A DNA stretch of 64,000 nt from Sphingobacterium siyangense (lineage in GTDB: Bacteria; Bacteroidota; Bacteroidia; Sphingobacteriales; Sphingobacteriaceae): the NCBI RefSeq assembly GCF_007830445.1, contig NZ_VLKR01000001.1, positions 124,001-188,000 on the forward strand, given 5' to 3'. The notes beneath the pieces are model-generated. The model was not told the origin of the DNA, did no database searches, and saw nothing but the letters and a program-made list of their open reading frames with translations. The position numbers and the translations under genes are program-made. Shown here in pieces: positions 8,170 to 17,063 of the stretch (position 1 is the stretch's first letter; every line of letters begins with the position of its first letter).

Positions 8170-10098
8170 TTAATTAAAATATAAAACGAGTGGGATATAG
8201 AGTTCTACGCGATATCCACTTTTATCTTCTCTATAATTGGGCTTTATTTCAATCCTTGCTTTTTGATGAGGATCATTAAACAAAAGCTCAAGGCGCTCTT
8301 TCGTGATAACTTGTGAAAGAGAGGTCTTGTGTGCATTATTTTTCTGATAAGATTGCATTCCCCAGCCATTGTCACTGATAACAATATGCAATTGATCTGC
8401 TTCCTGATTAAAAAGAATTTGCAATTGTCCACGATAATTCAAATTTTTGAAAGCATGTTCAATAGCGTTTTCGACAAAAGGCTGAATCAACATAGGAGGA
8501 ATCATGACATCATCAACATCCGAGTTACCGCTCTCAATTTCAAAATCAAATACATCTTGATAGCGCATCTGCTGTAAAAGTATATAATTCTTTAATGATT
8601 TAATTTCTTGATCCAAAGAAATATACTCTTCCCTATTTAATTCGAGTATATCACGAATTTGACGGGACAATAAGATGAGGTACTGATTTGCCTTTGCTTT
8701 TTGCTCACTACTGATCAAACCTTGCAAATTAGCTATAGCATTATAAATAAAATGGGGATTAAGCTGGTTTTGTCGCGTCTTCTGCTCTAAAATTAATTGT
8801 CTATTTTCGGCAACTATACGCTGATTAATATTTTTCAATAGCTTTTGTTTATTCCGGTAATAAATGAAGAACGCAATGCTAAAGATCAGTGCAAATAAAA
8901 TAACAAAAATCCAGCGCTGTTGGACCATAATCTTATGGTTGAATGCATTTGTTGTTTTTAAAAGCTTAATAGCCTGATCCTTTTTTTCAGTTTCATACCG
9001 TGTATTGATCTCATTGATACGTTCATTTTCAATACTCTTTGTACTATTTTTATAGTCCTGATAGGCCGAATCCAAGGTAAAATAAGCCCGTTCATAATCT
9101 CCTTTTAATGCGTGCGCTACTTGTAGATTCTGATAATAGAATAATTTATTTTGCTTGCCTTTATGTGTTTTGATAAACTGCAATCCAGCATTAAAATAAT
9201 AGATCGCCGAGTCAACTTGATGATTATTCAAAAAATTTTTTGCCAAATTCGCATACGCATAGGCATTGAGTGCCTTGCTTGAAGATAAATAATTAAAATA
9301 TTTTTGGGATGCCTCTACCGCTTTTCGACTATTCCCTATGCTAAAGAAATACTGCGCCTGTAAATTATACATGCGCATAATGATAGCAGAATCCGCCGTT
9401 TTATTTGCGTAATATTTGCTGCTATCCAGTGTTACTTTTAGCTTCTCAAAATCATGCAATTCAATATACTGCATAAATTTGATCTCCTGATACGCTTGCG
9501 CAACACGGGCATCGGATCTATTGGGATGATAATGATACCATGACTCGTTATCTTTGAGCGCCTGGTTATAGTCAGCTCGACGATAATTTGCATTAGCCAA
9601 TAGATTGAAAAAAAGAAAGCTAAACCTACTCTTATTTTCTAACGCATATTCTTTAGCATCAATAATTTGTTCCATGATGCCAATAGTAGTCACATCATTA
9701 AAACTAAAATTAGCCCTTATTTTAAAGTAATCCTTCAGAACAAGCAAATCTGGAGACAGTTTTCTCCCATCAAGGTTTTTCAGCGCGATTTCTATTGAAT
9801 CTATGTTATCGTCCAACAAATAGTTGTAGGCCAAAAAAATCCAATTATAACCAGAATTATTAAAATACTTATCCTGAGCAAACTCCGCTTTCTTCTTTGC
9901 TATAATAGATTGATCCCTAAAATCTTGTAAAGCGAGAAATTTTAATAACGTATCCTGATAGGTTAAATCAAGTGAGTTATCTTCGATATGCGTATTATTT
10001 TTAGACGCCTGCTGGCCACTTTGATGACAAGAGAGTAACTGTGCCATGAGCACGAGAGATAAAAAACAAAAAGTAAATCTTGTCAAATTTCGTATCAT
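8170..10098 (-). CDS. TPR-containing LytS-type sensor histidine kinase
   Basis: The protein has 642 residues. The N-terminus is signal-like with a possible lipobox Cys at 24 (AQLLSC). TPR-like helical repeats fill about 40-380 on the outer side of the membrane. One transmembrane helix lies near 393-415 (IFVILFALIFSIAFF), followed by a coiled coil. The His_kinase domain contains QLNPHFIYNAIANLQ, with the phospho-His near 449. The C-terminal HATPase has IPPMLIQPFVENAIEH and DNGWGM. This is the common Bacteroidota sensor paired with a LytTR regulator, which follows after 12 bp. The stimulus is unknown; the extracytoplasmic TPR region is the probable sensor or protein-interaction part. Confidence 0.92.
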   Translation of the reverse strand: MIRNLTRFTFCFLSLVLMAQLLSCHQSGQQASKNNTHIEDNSLDLTYQDTLLKFLALQDFRDQSIIAKKKAEFAQDKYFNNSGYNWIFLAYNYLLDDNIDSIEIALKNLDGRKLSPDLLVLKDYFKIRANFSFNDVTTIGIMEQIIDAKEYALENKSRFSFLFFNLLANANYRRADYNQALKDNESWYHYHPNRSDARVAQAYQEIKFMQYIELHDFEKLKVTLDSSKYYANKTADSAIIMRMYNLQAQYFFSIGNSRKAVEASQKYFNYLSSSKALNAYAYANLAKNFLNNHQVDSAIYYFNAGLQFIKTHKGKQNKLFYYQNLQVAHALKGDYERAYFTLDSAYQDYKNSTKSIENERINEINTRYETEKKDQAIKLLKTTNAFNHKIMVQQRWIFVILFALIFSIAFFIYYRNKQKLLKNINQRIVAENRQLILEQKTRQNQLNPHFIYNAIANLQGLISSEQKAKANQYLILLSRQIRDILELNREEYISLDQEIKSLKNYILLQQMRYQDVFDFEIESGNSDVDDVMIPPMLIQPFVENAIEHAFKNLNYRGQLQILFNQEADQLHIVISDNGWGMQSYQKNNAHKTSLSQVITKERLELLFNDPHQKARIEIKPNYREDKSGYRVELYIPLVLYFN

Positions 10099-10550
10099 CA
10101 GAATATAACTATCTGTTTAAATTTACATGAAGGTGCCTATATTTTTCCATAACCTCGTTCATTAACTATGATAAGCTTTCACAGGATAAGCAGCTATTAA
10201 AGAAATATGCAAGGTACTGTCCATATCATGTTCTCAATTGCCGAATATCGGAATATTATCAAAAAAACAAGATATACTTTCATAAGTATTTAACCCGGCT
10301 GATACTTATGCTAATATTCTTCTCCAATAAAAACACCGGTCGCAACCATTGAACTCGCTTATAGGTAATTTCGTTTTACTACCTACGAACATACAAATTG
10401 GTCAAACAACGAAAACTTCATAGTTAATAATCGCAGTATATGACTCAATATTTGCATCAATAAAGAGAATTTCGTGTTTTTTCATCAAAGTGTGTAACGA
10501 AATATCCCGACCGTATACCTATACTATGGAGCATCACGCTAAAACGTCAT
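10099..10550. other. divergent intergenic region, kinase gene / lgt
   Basis: This 452-bp stretch between the divergent kinase gene and lgt holds no convincing ORF. It should contain both promoters, but I could not place a clear TAnnTTTG element for either. The one ordered structure is the set of ATACTT/AAGTAT repeats at 10274-10320, described separately. Confidence 0.5.
10274..10320. repeat. ATACTTATG inverted repeats, candidate operator
   Basis: ATACTT-TCAT-AAGTAT forms a small hairpin at 10274-10289. CATAAGTAT at 10281-10289 is repeated exactly inverted as ATACTTATG at 10312-10320, a 9-bp perfect inverted repeat with a 22-bp spacer. The position, about 180-225 bp upstream of the kinase start, suits a regulator site. 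Binding by the adjacent LytTR protein is speculation. Confidence 0.4.
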
Positions 10551-11369
10551 ATGGTAAATAATCTAATCTTAACTTACATAAACTGGAATATAAATAGTGA
10601 TATCTTTGTTATTCCAATTATTGAACACCCTATTCGCTGGTACGGACTATTTTGGTTATTGGGCATTGTATTATGCTATAAGATACTAGATTCATTATTT
10701 AAGAAAGAAGGTCGGCCAACCGAGTTCTTAGATCAGCTAACCATTTATATCGTTTTAGGTACTATTATTGGTGCTAGATTGGGGCACGTATTATTTTACG
10801 ACCCCAGTTATTACCTGGATCATCCCTTAAAAATAATGGCCATTTGGGAAGGTGGGCTGGCAAGCCATGGCGGAGGTATAGGTATCCTGACTGCAATCTA
10901 TTTATTTGCAAAAAAACAGCAGCTTCCTTTTCTTTGGGTTGCAGATCGGGTTGCTTTGGTCGTCCCTATAGCGGGGGCTTGCATTCGCCTGGGCAACTTA
11001 ATGAACTCTGAAATGATTGGAACAGCAAGTAGTTTACCTTGGGCCTTTGTGTTTACCCGTATCGACACGATACCCCGGCATCCGGCACAGCTTTATGAAG
11101 CATTATTTTGTCTCCTATTATTCGTATTGTTATATCGTTTGTGGAAAGAAAAAGAGCTTCAACGTAACAATGGAAACTATTTTGCCTTACTATTGGTTTT
11201 GCTGTTTTCGTTCCGGTTTTTGGATGAGTTTTTGAAAATCAATCAGGAGCATTTTGAAGACTCCCTATTCATCAATATGGGACAGCTTCTTAGCATACCA
11301 TTTATTATTATTGGAGCTGGTCTATTTATTTTCAACCGTTTTCAAGAAAGAATACCAAAACTAAAGTAA
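10551..11369 (+). CDS. lgt: prolipoprotein diacylglyceryl transferase
   Basis: The protein has 272 residues and several membrane helices. It transfers a diacylglyceryl group to the lipobox Cys of prolipoproteins in the inner membrane. The Lgt landmarks are visible: GGLASHGGGIG at 101-111 with the conserved His106, and the signature ACIRLGNLMNSE with R146, N149 and E154. The opening HPIRWYGLFWLLGI is also typical. The length is normal for the family. It is monocistronic here, divergent from the kinase gene. Many predicted lipoproteins in this window would be its substrates. The start at 10551 gives a plausible N-terminus, but no ribosome-binding site is obvious. Confidence 0.96.
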   Translation: MVNNLILTYINWNINSDIFVIPIIEHPIRWYGLFWLLGIVLCYKILDSLFKKEGRPTEFLDQLTIYIVLGTIIGARLGHVLFYDPSYYLDHPLKIMAIWEGGLASHGGGIGILTAIYLFAKKQQLPFLWVADRVALVVPIAGACIRLGNLMNSEMIGTASSLPWAFVFTRIDTIPRHPAQLYEALFCLLLFVLLYRLWKEKELQRNNGNYFALLLVLLFSFRFLDEFLKINQEHFEDSLFINMGQLLSIPFIIIGAGLFIFNRFQERIPKLK

Positions 11370-11432
11370 GGGGATGCGCAGTACTTCCAAAAATCATCAC
11401 CTATGCCATGGTCATCAGGAACAGAAATTTTA

Positions 11433-12113
11433 TCATGATTTTTTTAATAAGCCATGTTGAAAAGCATATTTTACTAATTCCGCAGTGTTCTTCACCCTTG
11501 TTTTATCAATCAAGTTCTGCCGATATCCTTCAACAGTACGCTTACTCAAAAAGATTTTATCTGCAATTTCTAGATTTGTAAACCCGTCCGCGATCAATTC
11601 CAATACGTCTAGCTCGCGTTCACTTATTTCCAAATCTAGGATAGTATTCGAGCCAGCATCCGTATAAACCTGACCCGAAGAAACTTGTTCAAGTAAGGCT
11701 AAGCTAATTTCTTCACTCATATACCGCCCGCCCTGAGCGACATGCTTTAATCCAAAAAGTAATTCATTATAACCTACATTTTTCAACAGGTAGCCTGAAA
11801 GACCATGCTCAAACCCTTCAACCACATAATGAATTTGACTAAGCATGGATAATATCACAACTTTGACCAGCGGATATTTTTGACTGATGCTTTTTAAGAG
11901 CTCCATCCCGTCCATATGCTCCATACTTATATCAGTTAAGACAATATCGGGAGCTAGACCATTCGCCAATTTAGACAGGGCTTCCGTACCATCAGATGCC
12001 TCGCCTATCACTGCAAATTCTCCATCGGATTCTAAAAGTAGTTTAATACCATTACGTACGACCATGTGATCTTCAACCAATAGTATTTTAACCATATTCA
12101 TCTTCTTTAGCAT
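11433..12113 (-). CDS. NarL/FixJ-family response regulator
   Basis: The protein has 226 residues from the first Met. Mets at 12101 and 12095 (MVKILLVEDH) are equally plausible starts. The receiver domain has the phospho-acceptor D61 (IVLTDISMEHMDGM) counted from the first Met. A C-terminal LuxR-type HTH at about 163-222 reads SERELDVLELIADGFTNLEI, with KRTVEGYRQNLIDKT as recognition helix. Such regulators normally pair with HisKA_3 kinases; none is adjacent. The divergent multi-PAS kinase at 12442 is of HisKA type, so a pairing is uncertain. It converges on lgt. Confidence 0.92.
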   Translation of the reverse strand: MLKKMNMVKILLVEDHMVVRNGIKLLLESDGEFAVIGEASDGTEALSKLANGLAPDIVLTDISMEHMDGMELLKSISQKYPLVKVVILSMLSQIHYVVEGFEHGLSGYLLKNVGYNELLFGLKHVAQGGRYMSEEISLALLEQVSSGQVYTDAGSNTILDLEISERELDVLELIADGFTNLEIADKIFLSKRTVEGYRQNLIDKTRVKNTAELVKYAFQHGLLKKS

Positions 12114-12441
12114 TTAAATATAAACTTTCAATTCTATTTTCTTCCAACCATATACGACAATGATGGTGTATTGTATTTTCCGATTTGGAATAAAAAAGAA
12201 ACAGACTGCATAAACAAAATAAAGATACGAATTTCTATTCACTGTACTATTGATATCATGACTCCATATTAAACAACCTCTAGGATCACTAACAGATCAA
12301 AAAGTAGGTATTGCTAATGACCGACAACAGCTATCATTTATCGATAAAGAGAAAACCCCTGAGAAAAGGAACAATATTTGTACGCTATTAAATCAAGCTA
12401 TACATGATATCGCTTAATCAACGCTTAATTTTTGATATGTT
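12114..12441. other. divergent intergenic region without a gene
   Basis: This 328-bp AT-rich gap separates the divergent response regulator and PAS kinase genes. I see no ORF worth calling, no clear terminator, and only weak promoter-like sequence (for example AATATTTG near 12375). Confidence 0.4.
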
Positions 12442-14469
12442 ATGATTTGTTCAGATAAAGATATTTTAGCCGTTCTCTCTTCTTCATTGGATGCTTGCGC
12501 AATTTATGATAGCGCAGATCTCCGTATTTCTTATGCAAGCACTAACATGTTAAAATTATGGAATTGTGATCACAGCGCGATTGGGCAATATCTTGAGAAT
12601 TGTCTTCAACAAGAAGAATTAACGTCTTATATCCCCCTTTTGAAAAACGTTTGGGGAAATGAAAATACACAGCTGATCGACAAGATAAAGATCAAGCTCA
12701 AAACCGAACAACAATCTTCACTCCGATATACGCACACGTTTGAATATCATCCGCTCATCAATGAAAAGGGTGAAATTTATGCCATATTTAATCAAATTAG
12801 ACTGATACCTGAAAATGAAGACGACACCCCACAAACGCAAGAAAAAAATACCATTGAACGAAAACTGCTACAAGATTTATTAACTCAAAAGTATACAGTA
12901 GCAGGAACCCCCTACAAAATCCCCACGAATAATTATACCTTATCACCTAAACATACCGAAGATCTCAATGAAAAGCTTAAGGATGCACTCAAGAAAATCA
13001 TAGAAAGTGAAGAACATTACCATTTTGCCTTACAGTCGGCTGAGATGGGTACATGGAATTTAAATTGTAAAAATTATATGGTCAATTGGGATGAACGGAC
13101 CCGGGAGCTCTTTGGTTTTGCGAAAGGTGAATATGTTCCATATAATGAGGTACTAAAATATATTCATCCAGAAGATAGGAATAGAATCGATCAAGAAGTC
13201 AAAAAGTCACTGACTTACCAAAACAAAGGTGTTTATGACGTACAATTTAGAACCATTGGAGCACAAGATCTTCAATTACGGTGGTTGCACTGTAAAGGAA
13301 GAGTATACTTTGACCAAGACCAACAACCCGAATGGTTTGCAGGCACCGCTATAGATATTACCATCCAGCATCAAGAGCATGAAAAACTTGAAGCTATTAA
13401 TCAACTTATCGCCAAAAGAGATCAACAGTTTAGAATGATCGTAGAAGCCGCCGGCATCGGTATCTTTTCTATTGACATGGAAACCAAGAAAATGGAACTC
13501 AATGATCGTTGCCGTGAATTATTTGGCTTCGATCAGCGTGACAACATAAAAGAATCCGACTTTTTCGACCAAATTCTGCCTCAGTATAGAAACATCATTC
13601 ATCATGTTTTTCAAGAAGTAACGCTCAAACAATCCCCTTTTGATTGTCAATGTGAAATAAAAGATAAAAAAACGGGTAAGATAAAATGGTTAAGGTCAAT
13701 AGGCGGAAGTCAATTGGAATCGGATACGACAAGACTCATGATCTACGGCGCTATAATAGACAGCACCAATGACAAGGAAGAAGAAAGGAAAAAACTAGAC
13801 TTTATTAGTATCGCAAGTCATGAACTCAAAACACCTTTGACCTCACTCATTGCCTATATCCAATTACTACAAGCCAAAGAAGGTACATTGAGCAGCGAAA
13901 AGCGCATGCAATATCTCCACCAATCGAATGAGCAAGCAACGCGCATGCGCGGTTTAATCGACGGCTTTTTAAATGTTACTCAACTAAATGAGGGTAAGTT
14001 AGTACTTCGCAAAAAGACATTTAACGTTTGTTCTTTACTCGATTATATTCAAAATATCTATTCTCTAAAATCTGCAAAGCACTTCATTCATTATTCAGGA
14101 GCAATAGATTCGAATTTGGAGATTATCGCCGATCGTGATAAAATCGAACAAGTGTTAATCAACTTCATGGATAATGCCATTAAATATTCGCCCAGTAATT
14201 CAACAATTACTATGCATGTGGCCATACATTCAGGTTATTTTGAAGTCGAGATCAAAGACCAAGGAAAAGGCATCAATCATAAGGATCAGAAACAAATATT
14301 CAATAAATTCTATCGTGTAAATGACGATGCAGATCGTTATGCTTCGGGATTTGGCATAGGACTGTTTATTTGCAAAGAAATTATTCAAAAACATCAAGGA
14401 GAAATTGGTGTCGACAGCCAGATCGGCCAAGGGTCAACCTTTTGGTTTAAAATTCCGGTCAGTGTATAA
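12442..14469 (+). CDS. multi-PAS sensor histidine kinase, soluble
   Basis: The protein has 675 residues and no transmembrane helix, so it should be cytoplasmic. About three PAS/PAC-like regions are visible: residues 1-130, about 190-325 (QSAEMGTWNLNCKNYMVNWD, then IHPEDRNRI) and about 330-450. The HisKA box SHELKTPLTSLI has its phospho-His at 460. The HATPase region has NFMDNAIKYSP (N box), DQGKGI (G1) and GFGIGLFICKEII (G2). No receiver domain is attached. PAS domains typically sense redox state, ligands or light, but nothing here shows which. It is transcribed away from the NarL-type regulator, and its true response regulator is not evident in the window. Confidence 0.93.
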   Translation: MICSDKDILAVLSSSLDACAIYDSADLRISYASTNMLKLWNCDHSAIGQYLENCLQQEELTSYIPLLKNVWGNENTQLIDKIKIKLKTEQQSSLRYTHTFEYHPLINEKGEIYAIFNQIRLIPENEDDTPQTQEKNTIERKLLQDLLTQKYTVAGTPYKIPTNNYTLSPKHTEDLNEKLKDALKKIIESEEHYHFALQSAEMGTWNLNCKNYMVNWDERTRELFGFAKGEYVPYNEVLKYIHPEDRNRIDQEVKKSLTYQNKGVYDVQFRTIGAQDLQLRWLHCKGRVYFDQDQQPEWFAGTAIDITIQHQEHEKLEAINQLIAKRDQQFRMIVEAAGIGIFSIDMETKKMELNDRCRELFGFDQRDNIKESDFFDQILPQYRNIIHHVFQEVTLKQSPFDCQCEIKDKKTGKIKWLRSIGGSQLESDTTRLMIYGAIIDSTNDKEEERKKLDFISIASHELKTPLTSLIAYIQLLQAKEGTLSSEKRMQYLHQSNEQATRMRGLIDGFLNVTQLNEGKLVLRKKTFNVCSLLDYIQNIYSLKSAKHFIHYSGAIDSNLEIIADRDKIEQVLINFMDNAIKYSPSNSTITMHVAIHSGYFEVEIKDQGKGINHKDQKQIFNKFYRVNDDADRYASGFGIGLFICKEIIQKHQGEIGVDSQIGQGSTFWFKIPVSV

Positions 14470-14514
14470 ATAACAGCGCTAATTACCACCAATAAAATTT
14501 CCGATAGCAAAAAA

Positions 14515-14548
14515 AGCAACAGTTGCGAATCAAATCACAACTGTTGCT
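14515..14548 (-). terminator. intrinsic terminator of the phytase operon
   Basis: An 11-bp perfect stem (AGCAACAGTTG / CAACTGTTGCT) with a 12-nt loop is followed on the minus strand by a run of T. It lies about 20 bp after the phytase stop. The kinase gene ends at 14469 on the other strand, so it may also slow plus-strand readthrough. Confidence 0.75.
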
Positions 14549-14566
14549 GAAATATTAATTCGTCAC

Positions 14567-15637
14567 CTATTTCTTTTTCAAATCGGCTCCGGCAATATCT
14601 TCCCATCGATAATAATGGAATGTTTTATCGTCACTCATAACAACAAACAAGCCATGTTTGAAGGTTTCATTTAAATTAAAAGAGGTAGTTTCCGAACCAT
14701 CACTTTGTGTTGCCATAACCGGCACAGTCTTCAGATATTTATGTTCGAAAGGATTGCTTTTGGTTCCTTCCCGACTAAAAACCTGAAAACGATTTGCACC
14801 CTGGTCCGACACCAAGATATATCCAGTACTGTCGGTCACTTTATAAATCGAAATACCTTCATGATCTTCTTTAAAACCTGCTGTAGCAAACAATGCCAAC
14901 TGTTGGTTTCCCTTTGCTGGATCCGCATAGTATTGTTTTACGCCAACCTGTTCATCCGAATAGTAAATATACCCAAGCTCATTGTCCACCGCTATTGCCT
15001 CAATCTCTTTCTTTCCACTAAATGAACCGAATTTGCGAACCAGTGTAGCTTTTACTGAACCAGAGCCATTATCCTCCAATAAATATTGTCCCAAATAGCC
15101 TTCTTTTGGTCCATTTTTTCGTCCAACAATAGCATAGATCTCTCCTTTTGGAGAAGTATATAGGGCAATCCCCATCAGATCTCTGAATTCAGGCTCAGTT
15201 TCACCAACAAACATATCTAATCCCCCTTGATCGATCGGCTTCATGTCAGGTAGTGAAAAAATACGCAATTTATGGGTCATACGCTCTGTTGTGACAGCGA
15301 TATCGACAGGTTTCCCCCCCAATACCAAACCGTAAGCGACATCGACATTGTTTGGCCGTTTTAAATTGGAAACCACTTTTTCTTTGACCGTTTTACCCTG
15401 TAAATCGTACACGAATAAAGCTCCATCGGCATCTTTATCCGTTGCTATAATCAGACTCTTGCTCGGATCGCTCTTATTGATCCAAATTGCAGGATCATCC
15501 GAATCATAACGTACAGCATCGGTCACAATAATGGGTTTAACTGAGTTTACCGTATTTGTTTGCGCATTTTTGCATGCCATTTGAAGCAGGGTTGACGCTC
15601 CAAAAGTTAGTGTTAGTATTGTTTTTAAATTTGTCAT
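14567..15637 (-). CDS. phy: beta-propeller phytase (3-phytase family), exported
   Basis: The protein has 356 residues from the Met at 15637, chosen because it opens an export signal (MTNLKTILTLTFGASTLLQM). An upstream in-frame Met at 15679 would overlap the preceding gene. Cys22 (QMAC) could be lipidated, although the lipobox is imperfect. Beta-propeller phytase landmarks follow: DDPAIWINKSDPSKSLIIAT, DADGALFVYDLQGK, RPNNVDVAYG, EFRDLMGIALY, YYSDEQVGVKQYY and HEGISIY. Family knowledge: these calcium-dependent enzymes hydrolyse phytate (inositol hexakisphosphate) to lower inositol phosphates and phosphate. It is last in a minus-strand operon after a TonB-dependent receptor and a beta-helix lipoprotein, supporting outer-surface or periplasmic phytate use. 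Confidence 0.92.
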   Translation of the reverse strand: MTNLKTILTLTFGASTLLQMACKNAQTNTVNSVKPIIVTDAVRYDSDDPAIWINKSDPSKSLIIATDKDADGALFVYDLQGKTVKEKVVSNLKRPNNVDVAYGLVLGGKPVDIAVTTERMTHKLRIFSLPDMKPIDQGGLDMFVGETEPEFRDLMGIALYTSPKGEIYAIVGRKNGPKEGYLGQYLLEDNGSGSVKATLVRKFGSFSGKKEIEAIAVDNELGYIYYSDEQVGVKQYYADPAKGNQQLALFATAGFKEDHEGISIYKVTDSTGYILVSDQGANRFQVFSREGTKSNPFEHKYLKTVPVMATQSDGSETTSFNLNETFKHGLFVVMSDDKTFHYYRWEDIAGADLKKK

Positions 15638-15650
15638 TATATGAAGTAAA

Positions 15651-16913
15651 TTAGAATTTGGAACCAAATGCCCCAACATAAGCTGCAGGCTGAGGAGAAT
15701 TATATGTCAGGCCGTTTGACATCACCAGGCCACTCGTAAAATGGGGTTTAAAAGCCAAAGTACCGGCCTTTAATGCAGGTGAATTCCCCTGAAGATGAAA
15801 ATCCCAGGTTAAATCAAATATGTAATTGTCAACTGATGTTTCTAAAGGATAAGAAACAAATTTAGGATTATTCTCCCCTGCCACTTTACCTCTAACATCA
15901 TTACTACCGCCTACAATATCATTTTTACCGACCTGAAACTGATCTACAGTCAATTGACCGTAGCCATAATACCAATTATTACCTGACACAGAACGGCTAT
16001 CTTCTGGTTTTTTAGGATCACGCTTGACACCAAACCGTGTATTGGCAAAAAGATTATTATAAATTTCTGCTCTGACAGAGGCTTCTAACCATATGGAACC
16101 TCCTTTGGCTGTAGGTCTGCGCCACCCTGTATTGAGCATGGTATTATTATAAACAATAATATAAGCCTGCGGTGTACGGTCTCCCGAGTTGGATAGTTTT
16201 AATGCATTGGTATTTACACTATACACGAGGTTATAAGCAACATCTGCAAGACATCCGGATTTGAAATTCATCGCTTCTCCACCTGTCACCCCATTAGAAA
16301 AGAAACGATTGTTAGCGAAAATGATTTTTCCGCCTTCAATATACGTACAGTCTTCGTGAAAATGACTTACAGTACTATTTTGAACAACTAGCTTTCCGTC
16401 TGGATTTGAGAACCACAAAGCTGGCAAAGCTTCACCAGACACTTTTTTATACAAGCCCATTTTTACAGAAGTCGACGCATCCGATGTAATTGCACCACCA
16501 TATTCAATGACGGTATTGTCCAAAACAAGTTCCTGGCAGCTTGGAGCGGCTAAAATTCCTCCCCATAACTTCCCAAATTCATTCGTCTTCGTCTTATATC
16601 CATCTTCAACCGTAAACTTTACAGGATTTTCAGCTGTACCTAGTGCATACAAATTACCCAAAACAACAATTTCAGGCTTATTGACTGAATCCATCAATAC
16701 GGTTACACCTTCCTCAATCGTCAGGCTCTTGCCTTCGGGAATAATAATATCTCCCTTGATATGCTGCACACTCCCTTTGCTCCACACACCGGAGACCTCA
16801 CCTATAGCACTTCCATCAGCATCAGAAGTATCAACATCAATATTTGCTTTTTCACAGGCACTTAGCACCACGATAAAAAACGCTAGAAACGATAAAATAC
16901 ATTTATTTTTCAT
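15651..16913 (-). CDS. beta-helix lipoprotein of the phytase operon
   Basis: The protein has 420 residues from the Met at 16913, which starts a clean lipoprotein signal (MKNKCILSFLAFFIVVLSAC, lipid Cys20). The mature part has the repetitive short-strand pattern of right-handed parallel beta-helix proteins: IKGDIIIPEGKSLTIEEG, VVLGNLYALGTAENPVKFTV, then FANNRFFSNG, IIVYNNTMLNTG and IYNNLFANTRFG. No catalytic residues are identifiable. It lies between the TonB-dependent receptor and the phytase, 13 bp before the phytase start. No SusD homologue is present, so it may be the surface partner of the receptor (inference). A polysaccharide-lyase-like activity cannot be excluded. Confidence 0.82.
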   Translation of the reverse strand: MKNKCILSFLAFFIVVLSACEKANIDVDTSDADGSAIGEVSGVWSKGSVQHIKGDIIIPEGKSLTIEEGVTVLMDSVNKPEIVVLGNLYALGTAENPVKFTVEDGYKTKTNEFGKLWGGILAAPSCQELVLDNTVIEYGGAITSDASTSVKMGLYKKVSGEALPALWFSNPDGKLVVQNSTVSHFHEDCTYIEGGKIIFANNRFFSNGVTGGEAMNFKSGCLADVAYNLVYSVNTNALKLSNSGDRTPQAYIIVYNNTMLNTGWRRPTAKGGSIWLEASVRAEIYNNLFANTRFGVKRDPKKPEDSRSVSGNNWYYGYGQLTVDQFQVGKNDIVGGSNDVRGKVAGENNPKFVSYPLETSVDNYIFDLTWDFHLQGNSPALKAGTLAFKPHFTSGLVMSNGLTYNSPQPAAYVGAFGSKF

Positions 16914-17063
16914 CTGTATATATTTAATTTTTAATGATGAAGCAGATTTCACTTATCCAAAACATTGGCTTTCCAAAAAAGTGAAAGCTTCACCGAAACA
17001 AACTGTTGTTATTTCACGTCGCACATGTTCAGATTAAAACATGCCCTGTTTTACGCGGGTCTA

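Noticed and set aside
11433..14469. NarL-type regulator and divergent PAS kinase as a two-component pair
   Set aside because: The kinase is of HisKA type and the genes are divergent; NarL-type regulators usually pair with HisKA_3 kinases. Proximity alone is not enough.
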